A stretch of 64,000 bases of DNA from the NCBI RefSeq assembly GCF_012272825.1, contig NZ_JAAWWS010000142.1, positions 62,001 through 126,000 on the forward strand, in the 5' to 3' direction. Within the stretch, counting starts at the first letter, position 1. The number at the start of each line of letters is the position of its first letter. A model generated the notes under the pieces. It saw only the letters and a list, made by a program, of their open reading frames with translations. It did not search any database and was not told the origin of the DNA. The DNA comes from Wenzhouxiangella sp. XN79A (GTDB taxonomy: Bacteria; Pseudomonadota; Gammaproteobacteria; Xanthomonadales; Wenzhouxiangellaceae). Position numbers and translations under genes: made by a program. Shown here piece after piece: positions 9,566 through 17,947 of the stretch.

Positions 9566-9655
9566 TCGAAGCGGGCAAGCGTACCTGCCGAAAAGAATTG
9601 TGATCTGCGTCACACCGGTGTACCGTGGCGGTTCATCTCACGAGGGAGTTCCACC

Positions 9656-10126
9656 ATGAAACTCGTTCCAAGTCTGTCTGTCCTGTTGCTGGCCACGTCG
9701 GTCGCCTTCATCCCTGCCACCTACGCCGCCGGCCCGATGGGCGAAGACGAAACCGCCGTCTGGTCGGTCATCGAGGCATCCTGGGAGGACGAAACCGGTG
9801 AAACCGGCGCCTGGCCGTCGGAATACATCCACGATGATGCCCACGGTTGGGGCGCCGAATGGCCGATGCCGCGCGATGCCGAGTCGCTCGCCAACTGGTC
9901 GCGCTTCGGCGCCGAGTCGGGTCAAAGCCTGATCTACGAACTGTTCCCGATGAACGTGACGGTCAGCGGTGACACCGCCGTGGTGTATTACGCGTCCGTG
10001 CAGGTCCGCGAAAACCACGAGGACGAGCGCGAGCGCACGTCGACCGGCCTGGTCGAGACGCTGGTTCGCACCGACGCCGGCTGGAAGTTCATCGGTCTGA
10101 CGAGCTTCGAACTCGGCGACGACTGA
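9656..10126 (+). CDS. Secreted NTF2/SnoaL-like protein
   Basis: 156 aa, ATG just after GGGAG. Residues 1-24 are a signal peptide ending TYAA. The mature part (DETAVWSVIEASWEDE near the start; VTVSGDTAVVYYASVQV; GWKFIGLTSFEL at the end) has the cone-like helix plus strands pattern of DUF4440/SnoaL proteins. No ligand or catalytic residues can be assigned. It stands alone between two palindromic elements. Confidence 0.7.
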   Translation: MKLVPSLSVLLLATSVAFIPATYAAGPMGEDETAVWSVIEASWEDETGETGAWPSEYIHDDAHGWGAEWPMPRDAESLANWSRFGAESGQSLIYELFPMNVTVSGDTAVVYYASVQVRENHEDERERTSTGLVETLVRTDAGWKFIGLTSFELGDD

Positions 10127-10136
10127 CGTTCTGCTC

Positions 10137-10163
10137 GCCGGGGGCCGGACGCCGACCCCCGGC
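10137..10163 (+). terminator. GC-rich hairpin after the NTF2-like gene
   Basis: An 8-bp perfect stem GCCGGGGG/CCCCCGGC (10137-10144 with 10156-10163) lies 10 bp after the stop codon. There is no T tract, so intrinsic termination is uncertain. The rest of the 319-bp gap to the expansin gene holds the palindrome at 10245-10340 and nothing else recognised. Confidence 0.4.
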
Positions 10164-10244
10164 CATTCCGGCGCGGCCGGGTCGCCGATTGCGCGGTGGG
10201 AAGATTCGGGTCGAGTGTGCCCCGCCACTCATTGTGTGACCTAT

Positions 10245-10340
10245 GGAGTGCGCCTGAATCGACAGTGCAAGGCGACCCGCAGCGAATGGCAAGCCCTTTG
10301 CAGGGGACGCAACGCCGTAATGTCGACTCAGACGCACTCC
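10245..10340. repeat. 96-bp element with 20-bp inverted ends
   Basis: GGAGTGCGCCTGAATCGACA at 10245-10264 and its inverted copy TGTCGACTCAGACGCACTCC at 10321-10340 match in 18 of 20 positions. The 56 bp between are unpaired and non-coding. It could be a small palindromic repeat or a MITE remnant; no second copy is visible in this window. Confidence 0.5.
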
Positions 10341-10445
10341 CGAAGGGCAAGCCCGCTTGTCATCACGATTCGCCTCGCTGAGAGTTGAAGGATCAACGAC
10401 GAGGTACACTCGCCTGCAGCCTCCTGCCTGCTGGAGATTCGGGCC

Positions 10446-11213
10446 ATGTACTTTCGTGTCGACGCTCCCGTTGTCCCCGAATGTCGCCTTCGACCTGCAA
10501 GCGCGGCGTGGCAGGCCCTACGGACCGCATCCCTGCTGGTGACGCTGATGGTGCTATCGCCGCTGGCCGGCGCGGGCACGAGCTGCCCGGCGCCGTTCAA
10601 CGATAGCGGTTCGGCGACCTTCTACGACGCCACCGGTGGATTCAATGCCTGCACGCTGGACATCGGCAACGGCCTGGTCGCGGCGATCAACGACGCGCAG
10701 TGGGACGGCTCGGCCCGGTGCGGCGAGTGTCTCCGAGTGACCGGCCCGGAGGGCACGGTGCTGGTCCGCGTCACCGATCGCTGCGTCGGCTGCGCCGAGG
10801 GTGACCTGGACCTGTCGGAGCCGGCCTTCGATGCCATCGCCGACCCGGTTCAGGGCATCGTGCCGATCAGCTGGGAGCGCGTCGAGTGTCCGGTCTCCGG
10901 GCCCGTGGCCTATCGATTCCAGGGCAGCAACTCGTTCTTCTACAAGATCCAGGTTCGCGACCATCGGTACGGTGTGGCTTCGATGGCGTATCGATCGGGC
11001 GGATCCTTCGTGCCGATGAACCGCGTGTCGGACAACCATTTCCAGGCCTCCGGCGTGCCCAATCTGTCGGTCGCCGTGGTCCGCATCACCGCCACGACCG
11101 GTGAGTCGCTGATCGACACGCTGGGCGATCCGAGCCAGACCGGCGTGATTGCCGGCGCGGCGCAGTTCGCGCCCTGTGATGGAGTGTTCGTCGATGGATT
11201 CGAGTCAAGCTGA
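10446..11213 (+). CDS. Bacterial expansin (DPBB + CBM63-like) with C-terminal VFVDGFE tag
   Basis: 255 aa. A hydrophobic signal sequence lies at ~26-44. Residues ~55-145 form a double-psi beta-barrel: GSATFYD, NACTLD, AAINDAQWDGSARCGECLRVTGPEGTVLVRVTDRC, then GDLDLSEPAFDAIAD, whose Asp corresponds to the essential Asp of bacterial expansins. Residues ~150-235 match the expansin C-terminal domain (YRFQGSNSFFYKIQVRDHRYGV, MNRVSDNHFQASG). Expansins loosen polysaccharide networks without hydrolysis; microbial ones bind cellulose and peptidoglycan. The protein ends CDGVFVDGFESS. The N-terminal stretch before the signal is long, so a start downstream of 10446 is possible, but GGAG precedes this ATG. 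Confidence 0.85.
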   Translation: MYFRVDAPVVPECRLRPASAAWQALRTASLLVTLMVLSPLAGAGTSCPAPFNDSGSATFYDATGGFNACTLDIGNGLVAAINDAQWDGSARCGECLRVTGPEGTVLVRVTDRCVGCAEGDLDLSEPAFDAIADPVQGIVPISWERVECPVSGPVAYRFQGSNSFFYKIQVRDHRYGVASMAYRSGGSFVPMNRVSDNHFQASGVPNLSVAVVRITATTGESLIDTLGDPSQTGVIAGAAQFAPCDGVFVDGFESS

Positions 11214-11268
11214 CGATCGTCCGTCGCGCGCGGTTCCCGTGGCCGGTCCCGCGTCGGGATTGCGACCG

Positions 11269-12112
11269 ATGTTCGTTCGAATCGTTGTGACGCTTCTGCT
11301 CGGCGCCTTGCTGGCGGGTTGTGCAGGGGTCGGCACCTCGACGCTCCGAAGCGAGCCCGATCCGATGTTCGGGCTCGGCGATCACGAGGCCTTCTCGTTC
11401 CGATCGTCTCGACCGCGGTTTCCACGTACTGGTCCGGCTGCCGCGCAGCTACGGCGAAGGGGACCGCGACTATCCGATGGTGTTCCTGCTCGACGGCGGC
11501 ATCCTGTTCCCGATGCTCAGCCCGTATCAGCTGATGATGGAGGTCGAGGGCAGTGCGGGCGAAGTCGTCGTGGTCGGCATCTCCTGCGGCGGCCTCGGTT
11601 TTGCCAACGGCAATCTTCGCGCGACCGATTCCACCGCGCCGTCGCCGGAGGTGGAGTACTTCAGCGGCGCGGCGGCCTACCAGGAGTTCCTGGCCGACGA
11701 ATGGCTGCCCCGGCTGCGGCGCGAGTTCCGGATCGATCCGGATCGCGCCCTCCTGTTCGGCCAGTCGCTGGGCGGCCAGTTCGCGATCCACGCGGCGCTG
11801 AACCGGCCCGAGCTGTTCTCGACCTGGGTGGCGATCAATCCGGCGATCCATGCCAACCTGCCGTACTTCCAAGCGCTGGACGCCGAACCGGCCGAGACGC
11901 CGACCGAACTGGTGCTCGCCATGGGCAGCGAGGACCCGTCCCGGTACCGCGATGCCGCGGCGGCGTGGCTGGCGGCGCGCCGGGCCGATCCCGATCCCGG
12001 GATGGCTCTGCAGGTGATCGAACGGGCCGGCGCGCATCACGCGACCAGTGCGCCGGCCGCCTATTTCGGGATCGTCCGCCGGATCGCGCCGGCGCTGTCC
12101 GAGCCGAACTGA
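11269..12112 (+). CDS. Lipoprotein alpha/beta-hydrolase esterase with an apparent frameshift near 11400
   Basis: Two overlapping frames together make one sensible protein. The frame from ATG 11269 gives MFVRIVVTLLLGALLAGC, a lipoprotein signal with Cys18 as the lipobox residue, then GDHEAFSFRS. Around 11395-11410 the homologous text jumps to the +1 frame (RLDRGFHVLVRLPRSYG) and runs to the stop at 12112. That part resembles the esterase D/IroE fold: DYPMVFLLDGG, the nucleophile elbow GQSLGG, an acid in MGSEDPSRY and HH near the end. A one-base indel in the sequence, or a real disruption, would explain this. Alternatively a GTG at 11321 starts a version without a signal peptide. Confidence 0.6.
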
Positions 12113-12166
12113 ACCCGGATCGCTACCCGCGGTAGGGTGGGGGCACACTCGAACGCTGGAGTCTTC

Positions 12167-12871
12167 ATGACCGAATCGCAGCAGAACGATCGCGTAGTGC
12201 TGATCACCGGCGCCTCGTCGGGCATCGGTGCAGCGACCGCCCGCGCGGCCGCCGAGGCCGGATACCGGCTTGCGCTGACCGCGCGCAGCACCGACAAGCT
12301 CGACCGACTCGTCGCCGAGCTGGGCCGGGAGCGCGCCTTCGCCGTGCCCTGCGACGTGAGCCGCTTCGAGGCCCAGCAGCGCATGGTCGACACGGTCGTC
12401 AAGCACTACGGCCGAATCGACGCGGTGTTCGCCAACGCCGGCGTCGGCGGCGGTCCGGGCGGGTTTTCCAGCGCACCGGTCGACGGCTGGCGGGCGATGG
12501 TCGAGGTCAACATCCTCGGCGTGGCCTACACGCTGCGGACCACGCTCGAACACGTCAAGAAGGCACGCGGGCACGTGGTGCTGACCGGATCGGTGGCCGG
12601 TCGACGCACGCTGACCGGATCGTTCTATTCGGCCACAAAGTGGGCGGTCTCGGCGATCGGCTACGGCCTGCGCGAAGAGCTGAAGGGCAGCGGCGTGCGG
12701 GTCACCCTGATCGAACCGGGCATGGTCGATACGCCGTTCTTCGACGACCCGAAGCCCGATGCGCTGCGGCCCGACGACGTCGCCCGCTCGGTCGTGTACG
12801 CACTGACCCAGCCGGACCACGTGGACGTCCACGAGCTGATGGTCCTGCCGACGCCGCCGCTCGCCGATTGA
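12167..12871 (+). CDS. Short-chain dehydrogenase/reductase
   Basis: 234 aa from ATG 12167, chosen because GGAG lies 5 bp upstream; a GTG 30 bp earlier lacks this. The Rossmann motif TGASSGIG is at 14-21, ANAGVGGG follows, and the catalytic Ser, Tyr and Lys are in LTGSVAGRRTLTGSFYSATKW. Classical SDR length. The substrate cannot be inferred. It lies 69 bp upstream of the HMG-CoA reductase in the same direction and may be co-transcribed. Confidence 0.85.
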   Translation: MTESQQNDRVVLITGASSGIGAATARAAAEAGYRLALTARSTDKLDRLVAELGRERAFAVPCDVSRFEAQQRMVDTVVKHYGRIDAVFANAGVGGGPGGFSSAPVDGWRAMVEVNILGVAYTLRTTLEHVKKARGHVVLTGSVAGRRTLTGSFYSATKWAVSAIGYGLREELKGSGVRVTLIEPGMVDTPFFDDPKPDALRPDDVARSVVYALTQPDHVDVHELMVLPTPPLAD

Positions 12872-12940
12872 TCCAGATCATGCAGCGCGCCCTCATCCCT
12901 GCCATGCTGCACGGCGGGTAGACAAACTCGGAGAACGATC

Positions 12941-14506
12941 ATGCGCTTCATTCCCAAGGCGCTGCTGAAGAAGACCTACAACCGCGGCAGCCTGCGCAAC
13001 GAATCCGGCGGCGTCCGGCTTTCGGTCAAGAACCGCCTGGCGCCGGCGACGCTGTGCCGGATCGATCGCATCGCCCTCGATGGGCAGGCGGTGGACCCGG
13101 CCGCCGTCCGGGTCTCGGTGGACGGGGGCGAGCCGTTCGCGCTCGATCGCCTGTGCGACAGGCCCGTCGACTTCGCGCTCGGGACCCTGCTGACCCTGAT
13201 GCTCGATCGCCCGCCCCTGGACGCCGGTGAGTACGAGATCGCGCTGGAATTCACCGCCGAGCCCTTCGGTACGCTGGCCTTCGAACTCAAGGATTCTCTG
13301 AACACCGGCGAGCAGGCGCCGGATGCCGTTCCCCGATCGGCCGAAGACGACTACGCGACCGACGTGATCCAGGCCCGCCGGCGCTTCGTGCGCGAGCAGA
13401 CCGGTGGCGCGCTCGAACACGTTTCGAAGGTCTCGTTCGACCCGCAGGTCTGCCGCGGCAACATCGAGCATTTCGTTGGTGCGGCACAGATTCCGCTGGG
13501 CGTGGCCGGGCCGCTGCACGTTCGGGGTCAGCACGCCGACGGCGCGTTCTACGTGCCGCTGGCCACGACCGAGGGCACGCTGGTGGCCTCCTACAACCGG
13601 GGCATGAAGGTGATCGCCGGCTCCGGTGGCGTCAAGTGCGCGGTGGTCGGCGACAACATGCAGCGCGCTCCGGTGTTCGAGTTCGAGGACGCCGCGACGG
13701 CCCGGCGTTTCGCCGACTGGCTGGTTGCGCACATGGACGACATCAAGGCCGTCTGCACCGAGTCGGATCGCTTCGTGACCCTGAAGCACATCGACTACTA
13801 CCTCGTGTCGCGATTCGTGTACACGCGATTCAATTTCACGACCGGCGATGCGGCCGGGATGAACATGGTGGGCAAGGCGACCTTCGCGGCCTGCAACTGG
13901 ATCCTCCAGCACGCCGCCGAGTTCGAGGTGTGCAACTTCTTCCTCGAATCGAACTTCGCGACCGACAAGAAGGCCTCGATGATCAATTCGATGCGGACCC
14001 GCGGCAAGCGGGTGGTCGCCGAGTGCACGGTGAAGCGGGATGTGCTGCGCGACGTGATGGATGCCGATACCGAGATGCTGGCGCATCATGCGCAGCTGGC
14101 CAACATCGGCGCCATGCTGTCGGGCGCGAACAACAACGGTGCGCACGCGGCCAATGCCATCACCGCCATCTTCATCGCCACGGGGCAGGACGTGGCCAAC
14201 GTGGCCGAATCATCGGCCGGTATCCTGTACACCGAACTGACGCGGGACAAGGACCTGTACATCTCGATCACGCTGCCGTCGCTGATCGTCGCGACGGTCG
14301 GCGGCGGCACGGGGCTGCCGACGCAGAACGAGTGCCTGCAAATGATGGACTGTGCCGGGCCGGGCAAGGTGATGAAGCTGGCCGAAATCATCGCCGGGAC
14401 GGTGCTGGCCGGCGAGATTTCGCTGGCCGCCGCCATTTCGTCGCTGGACTGGGTGTCCAGCCACGACCAGTACGGCCGCAACGATCCCACCCGCCCGGGC
14501 CACTGA
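12941..14506 (+). CDS. Class I-like HMG-CoA reductase with an N-terminal accessory domain
   Basis: 521 aa; ATG preceded by GGAG. Residues ~165-510 are an HMG-CoA reductase domain with the expected catalytic set: Glu211 in PLATTEGTLVASYNRG, Lys343 in TDKKASMIN, Asp417 in TGQDVANVAESS and His508 in SSHDQYG. GDAAGMNMVGKAT corresponds to the conserved GDAMGMNM segment. The enzyme makes mevalonate from HMG-CoA. Instead of the eukaryotic membrane anchor, residues ~10-130 form a soluble, probably beta-sandwich domain (VRVSVDGGEPFALDRLCDRP, LDAGEYEIALEFTAEPFG) that recalls the small DUF6379-like fold; that resemblance is tentative. No other mevalonate genes are in the window. Confidence 0.85.
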   Translation: MRFIPKALLKKTYNRGSLRNESGGVRLSVKNRLAPATLCRIDRIALDGQAVDPAAVRVSVDGGEPFALDRLCDRPVDFALGTLLTLMLDRPPLDAGEYEIALEFTAEPFGTLAFELKDSLNTGEQAPDAVPRSAEDDYATDVIQARRRFVREQTGGALEHVSKVSFDPQVCRGNIEHFVGAAQIPLGVAGPLHVRGQHADGAFYVPLATTEGTLVASYNRGMKVIAGSGGVKCAVVGDNMQRAPVFEFEDAATARRFADWLVAHMDDIKAVCTESDRFVTLKHIDYYLVSRFVYTRFNFTTGDAAGMNMVGKATFAACNWILQHAAEFEVCNFFLESNFATDKKASMINSMRTRGKRVVAECTVKRDVLRDVMDADTEMLAHHAQLANIGAMLSGANNNGAHAANAITAIFIATGQDVANVAESSAGILYTELTRDKDLYISITLPSLIVATVGGGTGLPTQNECLQMMDCAGPGKVMKLAEIIAGTVLAGEISLAAAISSLDWVSSHDQYGRNDPTRPGH

Positions 14507-14548
14507 GTCCCGTCGGGCCGCCGGGCCCGGGCGACCCGAGCAGCCTCG

Positions 14549-14941
14549 TCAGGCGCTGGCGGGCGCTTCTCGCTGGACGGCGACGTAGAAGATCTCGCCG
14601 CCGATCTCGGCGACGCGCTGTACGGTCCACTCCATCGTGAACCGGCTTCCGTCCTTGCGGTAGTTGACGGCCTTGCCGTGAAAGGGTCGGTCAGCGGCCA
14701 GATCCTGTTCGAGCCGCTCGAGCACCTCCGTGTCGGTGTCCTCGCCCTGCAGGAAGCCGGGCGTGCGGCCCAGTACCTCGTTCCGGCCGTAGCCGGTCAG
14801 CTCGCTGAATGCGTCGTTGACGAACACGATCGTCGAGGCGTCTTCGGGGTCGGAGGCGCGCGTGACCATGACCGAATCGAAACTGCGTTCGGCCAATGCG
14901 GTGAACAGCGGTGATGCAATGGTCAGGGAGTCGTTGCTCAT
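14549..14941 (-). CDS. Single-domain PAS protein, LOV-like but lacking the photoactive cysteine
   Basis: 130 aa, start ATG 14941. Nearly the whole protein is one PAS fold: VMVTRASDPEDASTIVFVNDAF, LTGYGRNEVLGRTPGFLQGEDTD, then YRKDGSRFTMEWTVQRV. The segment GRTPGFLQGEDTD aligns with the LOV signature GxNCRFLQG, but Thr-Pro stands where Asn-Cys would be, so flavin-cysteinyl photochemistry is not expected. No effector domain is attached. It is convergent with the HMG-CoA reductase gene. Confidence 0.75.
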   Translation of the reverse strand: MSNDSLTIASPLFTALAERSFDSVMVTRASDPEDASTIVFVNDAFSELTGYGRNEVLGRTPGFLQGEDTDTEVLERLEQDLAADRPFHGKAVNYRKDGSRFTMEWTVQRVAEIGGEIFYVAVQREAPASA

Positions 14942-15110
14942 GGTGCCTCGTTGCGATGACAGGCGCTCACCGTAACGCGTGCTCGTCAAGACCGCCGAAA
15001 CGGTCGGTCGATGATTCCACGCACGATGGTGCCCGGTTTGATGCCGGTCAAGCGGCCGGACGGGCGCGCTCGGTACGCTGGGGGTCCATTTCGCTTTCAA
15101 GGAGGCAGTC

Positions 15111-15881
15111 ATGAACCGGGTACAGGGAAAAGTGGCGGTGGTCACCGGCGGCGGGCTCGGCATCGGGCGCGCCTCGGCGATCCGTCTGGCCGAAGAGGGC
15201 GCGGCCGTGGCCGTGCTGGACATCGACGACGAGGCCGGGCGCGAGGCCGTTGCGACCATCGAGGCCGCCGGCGGCCGGGCCGGATTCTGGCACGTCGACA
15301 CCACCGACGAGGACGCGGTGAAGTCCTGCTTCGCCGAGGTCGCCGAGCGGTTCGGCGGGCTGCACGTGCTGGTCAACAATGCCGGAATCGCCGGGGTCAA
15401 CAAGCCCACCGACGAAGTCACCCGCGAGGAATGGGAGCACCTGTTCGACGTCAACGTGACCGGCGTGTTCCTGTGCACCAAGCACGCGATCCCGCACATG
15501 CGCAGGGCCGGCAGCGGCAGCATCATCAACCTGTCGTCGATCTACGGCCTGATCGGTGCGGCCGACCTGCCGCCGTACCACGCCTCCAAGGGTGCGGTCC
15601 GGCTGATGAGCAAGAACGACGCGTTGTTCTACGCCACCGAGAACATCCGCGTGAACTCCGTTCACCCGGCCTACATCTGGACGCCGCTGGTCGCGGACCT
15701 CGGCAAACAGCATCCCGACGGGGTCGAGGCGTTCCGCAAGCTGCTGGATTCCAAACATCCGATGCAGCACGTCGGCGAACCCGACGACATCGCCTGGGGC
15801 GTGGTCTACCTGGCGTCCGACGAATCGAAGTTCGTGACCGGCAGCGAACTGGTCATCGACGGCGGCTACACCGCGCAATAA
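15111..15881 (+). CDS. Classical SDR oxidoreductase (FabG/cyclic alcohol dehydrogenase-like)
   Basis: 256 aa, AAGGAGG just upstream of ATG. TGGGLGIG is at 12-19, VNNAGIAG and the catalytic Ser-Tyr-Lys (LSSIYG, YHASKGA) are present, and it ends with SELVIDGGYTAQ, the usual SDR tail. Asp in VLDIDD after beta-2 favours NAD over NADP. Similar sequences are named 3-oxoacyl-ACP reductase, glucose or cyclopentanol dehydrogenase; the substrate is unknown. Confidence 0.85.
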   Translation: MNRVQGKVAVVTGGGLGIGRASAIRLAEEGAAVAVLDIDDEAGREAVATIEAAGGRAGFWHVDTTDEDAVKSCFAEVAERFGGLHVLVNNAGIAGVNKPTDEVTREEWEHLFDVNVTGVFLCTKHAIPHMRRAGSGSIINLSSIYGLIGAADLPPYHASKGAVRLMSKNDALFYATENIRVNSVHPAYIWTPLVADLGKQHPDGVEAFRKLLDSKHPMQHVGEPDDIAWGVVYLASDESKFVTGSELVIDGGYTAQ

Positions 15882-15900
15882 GCGGTCGAGCAACCAGCGG

Positions 15901-15940
15901 TCCCGGCACGCGGGTCGACGATCAGTCGCGTGCGCCGGGA
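15901..15940. terminator. Hairpin between convergent genes
   Basis: TCCCGGCACGCG at 15901-15912 pairs with CGCGTGCGCCGGGA at 15927-15940, with a 2-nt bulge. It follows the SDR stop by 20 bp and overlaps the end of the converging membrane gene. No T tract is present, so it is a weak candidate. Confidence 0.35.
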
Positions 15941-16827
15941 TCCTTGTCGGAGGTCGCGGCGCGCGCCACGCGCGCCTTCTCGCGTCGCTTTTCGGGCGTT
16001 TCGGCCATCGTGACCAGTGTTTCCACGACGTCGACCTCACCGTCGCGCAGCAGCGCACCGAAGCTGCGCCGGCAGGCGGTCCAGGTGCCGCCGATGATCG
16101 CCAGGTAGATCGTGGTCATCAAGGCTGCGTAGGTGATCTGATCGGCAACGTCGCCGAACCAGTCCGGAACATCGATCCCCAGCAGGCCTTCGATCGCCCG
16201 CTCGAGGATCGGCCCGACGAAACCGATCTCGACGAACAGCAGCACCATCACCCAGACGATGATCTTGAACACGATCAGGCGGCGAACCAGGGTCTTGACC
16301 GCTTCGCCCCAGGCCCGGCTGTAGCACAGCGCAGCCACGGCAATGGTCAGGCCGGCGGCGACCGCCAGCGAATCGGCCATGGCGTCGAGCAGGGTGCCAA
16401 TGGACGTCCACTCCGGCGCGCCGGCCACCGCGTCCACGCCGCCGAGCGTGCGTTCGACGAAGGCGACCAGGACCAGGGCGATGCCGGGCGGAATCAGTGC
16501 TGCGGCCAGCCACGGAAAATCGGCTTCCGACGCGCTCGGATCGCCGAACAGGTAGCGGCGGTAGGCCAGCGCGTAGGCGACCGCGAACAGCACGGCGCCG
16601 AGGTGGATGAAGTCGAACAGTGCGAATCCGCCCAGGATCGACTGCAGCGCCCGGCCGCCGACCACACCGAGCACGGTACCGGCAAGCAGCGTGGTGCGCG
16701 GCCATGGGCCGAACACCCGGTCCAGCCGATCGTCGTCGCGCTGGTCGTTGAAGGCCTGGCGGAGCGCCGGCAGCATGTCGGCCAGGCCGCGTCGGGCGAC
16801 GCGGAACAGGTGAACGGGGCGGTACAC
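15922..16827 (-). CDS. Multi-spanning membrane protein of unknown function
   Basis: 301 aa. Hydrophobic segments lie at about 48-68, 75-90, 107-125, 150-170, 188-210 and 235-255 (for example LAGTVLGVVGGRAL, LIVFKIIVWVMVLLFVEIGFV). The C-terminal ~45 residues are charged and cytoplasmic by the positive-inside pattern (EKRREKARVARA). No transporter or enzyme signature is recognised. It is followed downstream by no same-strand partner. Confidence 0.65.
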   Translation of the reverse strand: MYRPVHLFRVARRGLADMLPALRQAFNDQRDDDRLDRVFGPWPRTTLLAGTVLGVVGGRALQSILGGFALFDFIHLGAVLFAVAYALAYRRYLFGDPSASEADFPWLAAALIPPGIALVLVAFVERTLGGVDAVAGAPEWTSIGTLLDAMADSLAVAAGLTIAVAALCYSRAWGEAVKTLVRRLIVFKIIVWVMVLLFVEIGFVGPILERAIEGLLGIDVPDWFGDVADQITYAALMTTIYLAIIGGTWTACRRSFGALLRDGEVDVVETLVTMAETPEKRREKARVARAATSDKDPGARD

Positions 16828-16904
16828 GGCAGCATCCGGTCGGGTCAGTCCGCAGCATCGCCGCCCCGGTGTTCCGGGTCAATGGGCCGGAAGTCGCGTC
16901 GGCT

Positions 16905-17837
16905 TCAGAAAATGGACAGTCCGAGCCGCTCGGCCAGTTCGTGCAGAGCGACCCGCCCGGCGACCGAATTTCCGGCCGCGTCCAGCGGCGGCGACCAGAC
17001 GCAGATGCCGGAATGATCGGGCGCGACGGCCAGAATGCCGCCGGCCACGCCGGACTTGCACGGCAGGCCGACGGAGAACGCGAAGTCGCCGGCCGCGTCG
17101 TAGGTGCCGCAGGTCAGCATCACCGCCATCACCCGGCGCGCCAGCGGCCCGGACAGGATTTCCCGCCCGCTGGCCGGGTCGATGCCGTCGTCGGCAAGAA
17201 AGCGCGAGGCGCGGGCCAGCTGGCGCGCGGTCATCGTGATCGCGCACTGGCGGTTGTAGACATCCAGCACCGCGTCGAGCGGGTGGTTCAGGTTGCCGAA
17301 CGCCGCCATCAGGTGGCCCATGGCCCGGTTGCGCTGCGACGTGGCCTCTTCGGCGGCGGCGACCGATTCGTCGATCGCGACCGCTTCGCCGGCCAGCTCG
17401 CCGAGCAGTTCGAGCAGCGACTCGATCGGGTCGCTGCAGTGTTCCAGCAGCAGGTCGGCGATGACCAGCGCGCCGGCGTTGATCATCGGGTTGCGCGGAA
17501 TCCCGCGCTCGTGCTCGAGCTGGACCAGGGAATTGAACGGGTCGCCGGACGGCTCACGCCCGACCCGCTGCCAGATTTCTTCGCTGACGCCGCGTTCGCT
17601 GCCCAGCCGCTGCATCGCCAGGACCAGGGCGAACAGCTTCGACAGGCTCTGGATCGGGAAGCCGACATCAGCATCGCCGGTCGCGTTCTCCTGGCCGTCG
17701 AGCCCGGCCATCGCGAGGCCGAAGCGGTCCGGGTCGGCGCCGGCCAGGGCCGGGATGTAGTCGGCCACCCGGCCGCGTTTCGCGTGCGGTCGCGCGGTCG
17801 CGGCGACGTCGTCGAAAAGGTCGTCGAGGCGCTGCAT
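16905..17837 (-). CDS. glsA: Glutaminase
   Basis: 310 aa, full family length. It hydrolyses glutamine to glutamate and ammonia. The serine-beta-lactamase-like catalytic motif S-x-x-K is in PIQSLSKLF (Ser64, Lys67). Family blocks PFNSLVQLEHERGIPRNPMINAGA, QRNRAM, VYNRQCAI, MLTCGTYDAAG and SVGLPCKSGVAGGILAV are all present. It is divergent from the DUF2959 lipoprotein gene with 110 bp between. Confidence 0.93.
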   Translation of the reverse strand: MQRLDDLFDDVAATARPHAKRGRVADYIPALAGADPDRFGLAMAGLDGQENATGDADVGFPIQSLSKLFALVLAMQRLGSERGVSEEIWQRVGREPSGDPFNSLVQLEHERGIPRNPMINAGALVIADLLLEHCSDPIESLLELLGELAGEAVAIDESVAAAEEATSQRNRAMGHLMAAFGNLNHPLDAVLDVYNRQCAITMTARQLARASRFLADDGIDPASGREILSGPLARRVMAVMLTCGTYDAAGDFAFSVGLPCKSGVAGGILAVAPDHSGICVWSPPLDAAGNSVAGRVALHELAERLGLSIF

Positions 17838-17947
17838 GTCGGTTGGTGGGCATCCCGTCGTCGAAGAGCAGGAAGGCAGGGTACCAGCGTGAATCCTTCA
17901 TCGCGCGGGTAGACTGTGGGTTCCGATGGCTGCAAGGAGTTCGTCCG

